A stretch of DNA of 32,025 nucleotides from assembly GCA_943353165.1 (NCBI GenBank), contig CALRAM010000003.1, forward strand, positions 1 to 32,025. Reading direction: 5' to 3'. This DNA comes from an uncultured Candidatus Saccharimonas sp. GTDB lineage: Bacteria > Patescibacteriota > Saccharimonadia > Saccharimonadales > OMJO01. A program made the position numbers and the translations under genes. Under the pieces are notes generated by a model, which saw only the letters and a program-made list of their open reading frames with translations, did no database searches and was not told where the DNA came from. Below, piece after piece: positions 30,250-32,025 of the stretch. Position 1 is the first letter of the stretch, and each line of letters starts with the position of its first letter.

Positions 30250-32025
30250 CTACAGGTCACCCCAATTTCTGCCCTTGGAAACATCCACCGATAACTTTAC
30301 TGGAAGTTTATGAATATTTTCCATGGTATTTTTTAGCAGACGTTCTATATTATCAGTTTGGTTTTCGGGACACTCTACTATCAAACTGTCGTGTATCTGG
30401 AGCAATAGTTTGCTGTCGCCGCCTTTTAGTTTATTTTGAACTTGTATCATAGCCATTTTCATCAAATCCGCCTCTGTACCTTGAACTGGCATATTTATGG
30501 CTGCCCTCTCGGCTGCTGAGCGAACGATAAAATTGGGCGAATGTATATCTGGAGTAGGCCGTCGGCGACCAAATAATGTTTCTACATAACCGTCGTCTCG
30601 GGCTTTTACCTTTAGGCCATTCATGTACTCGAGTATTGGTTTTCTGAGTTCAAAATATTTGTCTATAAAAGTTTTGGCGGCCGCAATTGTCATGCCCGTA
30701 GCAACACTCAATCCATGCGGACTCATGCCGTAAAGGACTCCAAAGTTTATGATTTTTGCGTCACGTCGCATCTGTTTGGTTACCTCGTCAGGGTCGCGCC
30801 CATATACTTGGGCGGCCGTCATAGTATGGACATCTGCCCCACCATTGAACATATCCATCAAATCTTTGTCGTCTGCCAAATAGGCAGCTAGACGCAGTTC
30901 AAATTGGCTATAATCTGCACTGACCAGCATCATTCCTGGAGCCGCTACAAAGGCTGTTCTTATCTGTTTCCCTAGTTCCGTTCGGACAGGTATGTTTTGT
31001 AGGTTTGGATCTGTGCTACTCAGCCTGCCGGTCTGGGCAATAGTCAGGTTAAATGTAGTATGAACCCGACCGTTATCGTCGGTCATATTCGGCAAAGTGT
31101 CTATATAAGTGTTTTTTAATTTTGTGTATTCTCTATACTGCGAAACCAAGTCTATAATCGGATGCGTTCCTCTGAGTTTGTCTAGTTCGCTGGCAGCCGT
31201 AGAATAGCCTGTTTTGCCTTTTTTTATGGCTTTGGTGTCCAAGTTTAGTTTGTTGAACAATATGTCCGCCAACTGAGCAGGACTAGAGATGTTAAATTCT
31301 TGATCCGCATGGCCATAAATCTGTTGAACAATATCACTTATTTTGTCAGTCAACTGTTCCCCCATAATCTCTAGATAGCCACTGTCCAGCCGAATCCCAT
31401 GATATTCCATAGACGCCAGAACAGCTATAACGGGCCATTCTATCTCTGTTGCTAGCTTGGCTACCTTTGGCATAGCCTTCAAAGCTTCCTTTTGTTGAAT
31501 ATACAAAAGTCTGATTATAGAAATTACTGTATTAGCACGGTCCACTAATTCTAGGTCCGTCAAATCGTCCAAACTAGAGCCGTCATAGCCCAGTCCCGTT
31601 GTAGCCAAATCAGTCAATGATTGATCGCGAATCATAGAGTTCAACAAAAACGCTCCTACCAATACATCATGTTCAACATTTTCTAGCTCCAAGCCAAGAT
31701 TGTAGCCAGCCTTTATAGTGCTTTTTACGTCGTAACCAATGAGTTTTTTTTGTTGTAGCTGCTTTTGAAGAACTTGTCGAACAATATCTGGTGACATTTT
31801 TGGTAAATTGAGCACATATGTGTGATTTTCATCAGTACTGAGAAGCAAATATTTGGGTTCGGTACTATTCTTGCCTGCGCATCTGCTGTGTACAATAACA
31901 CTATCCGACCCTGACAAATCCAGCTTTTTTAGCTGGTCGTCGTCGCCTATGACTATAGCTAGGCCCGCATTATCATGATCAACCGCATAGCTTTCTTCGT
32001 GTTGCCTACCAGGCAGTGGACTATG
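30250..32025 (-). CDS. polA: DNA polymerase I, 5' end beyond window
   Basis: Family A polymerase for gap filling and Okazaki fragment processing. The frame stays open to base 32025 (592 codons seen), so the TTG at 31917 is not the start. The polymerase domain has motif A SADYSQFELR, motif B RRDAKIINFGVLYG and motif C LQIHDSLIVE, where the E. coli HDE triplet is HDS. Phe rather than Tyr in the O-helix predicts discrimination against dideoxynucleotides. The visible 3'-5' exonuclease-like domain looks inactive: the catalytic-Asp region equivalent to NLKYD reads DVKST. The 5' nuclease domain, if present, lies outside the window. Confidence 0.95.
   Translation of the reverse strand, partial: HSPLPGRQHEESYAVDHDNAGLAIVIGDDDQLKKLDLSGSDSVIVHSRCAGKNSTEPKYLLLSTDENHTYVLNLPKMSPDIVRQVLQKQLQQKKLIGYDVKSTIKAGYNLGLELENVEHDVLVGAFLLNSMIRDQSLTDLATTGLGYDGSSLDDLTDLELVDRANTVISIIRLLYIQQKEALKAMPKVAKLATEIEWPVIAVLASMEYHGIRLDSGYLEIMGEQLTDKISDIVQQIYGHADQEFNISSPAQLADILFNKLNLDTKAIKKGKTGYSTAASELDKLRGTHPIIDLVSQYREYTKLKNTYIDTLPNMTDDNGRVHTTFNLTIAQTGRLSSTDPNLQNIPVRTELGKQIRTAFVAAPGMMLVSADYSQFELRLAAYLADDKDLMDMFNGGADVHTMTAAQVYGRDPDEVTKQMRRDAKIINFGVLYGMSPHGLSVATGMTIAAAKTFIDKYFELRKPILEYMNGLKVKARDDGYVETLFGRRRPTPDIHSPNFIVRSAAERAAINMPVQGTEADLMKMAMIQVQNKLKGGDSKLLLQIHDSLIVECPENQTDNIERLLKNTMENIHKLPVKLSVDVSKGRNWGDL

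Noticed and set aside
1-32025. CRISPR array, tRNA or rRNA genes, insertion sequences, prophage
   Set aside because: No spaced repeats, cloverleaf-like sequence, rRNA segments, transposase or integrase motifs were seen on either strand.
1-32025. UGA recoded as glycine, as in SR1/Gracilibacteria
   Set aside because: Several conserved proteins end at UGA at the expected length (mutM, pilB), and no in-frame UGA interrupts a conserved domain.

Overview
The window looks like chromosome from a Candidatus Saccharibacteria (TM7)-type organism of the Candidate Phyla Radiation. This rests on three points: a monoderm-style type IV pilus locus without PilP, PilQ or other outer-membrane parts; many small secreted or membrane-anchored hypothetical proteins; and compact housekeeping operons with overlapping genes. 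UGA behaves as a stop codon at several gene ends (for example mutM, pilB and the 66-residue membrane protein), so the UGA-glycine code of SR1/Gracilibacteria is not used. Lineage is inferred from content; no search was run.

Layout. Positions 1-9738 (minus strand) form one long pilus locus. In transcription order it holds a membrane-anchored repeat-type protein, a 705-residue secreted cysteine-rich protein, pilM, pilN-like, pilO-like, a 79-residue membrane protein, pilB, pilT, pilC and a truncated type IV prepilin. A divergent promoter region at 9739-9822 separates this from ychF (plus strand). Next, on the minus strand, come a phosphoribosyltransferase-like gene and then rpsF-ssb-rpsR-efp-tlyA (14194 down to 11633). 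A second minus-strand unit (18227 down to 14333) holds a small acidic protein, ftsK and a fibronectin-type-III surface protein. An RNA-metabolism and repair cluster follows (26097 down to 18263): a degenerate DHH-type protein, truB, rpsO, pnp, a 66-residue membrane protein, a family-4-like uracil-DNA glycosylase and RNase J. rpsT is divergent on the plus strand at 26235. The right end carries mutM-holA (minus), two small ORFs that overlap tail to tail, a HAD hydrolase, a membrane-anchored hypothetical and the 3' part of polA, which runs off the window.

How the genes work together. The pilus locus has the two motor ATPases, platform, alignment proteins and a pilin, so it could extend and retract pili. 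The large secreted protein beside it is the best candidate for an undescribed pilus-associated surface component. RNase J, PNPase, S15 and TruB lie close together as an RNA decay and maturation group. Several promoters place the -10 box only 6-8 bases from the start codon, which implies leaderless mRNAs next to others with ordinary Shine-Dalgarno leaders. Several enzymes have lost expected residues: the glycosylase lacks most iron-sulphur ligands, the DHH protein lacks its metal ligands, PilB lacks its zinc cysteines, and PolA has a degenerate exonuclease domain.

No tRNA, rRNA, CRISPR array, insertion sequence, integrase or attachment site was seen. No gene-free stretch exceeds 300 bases; the longest is 166 bases between rpsO and pnp.
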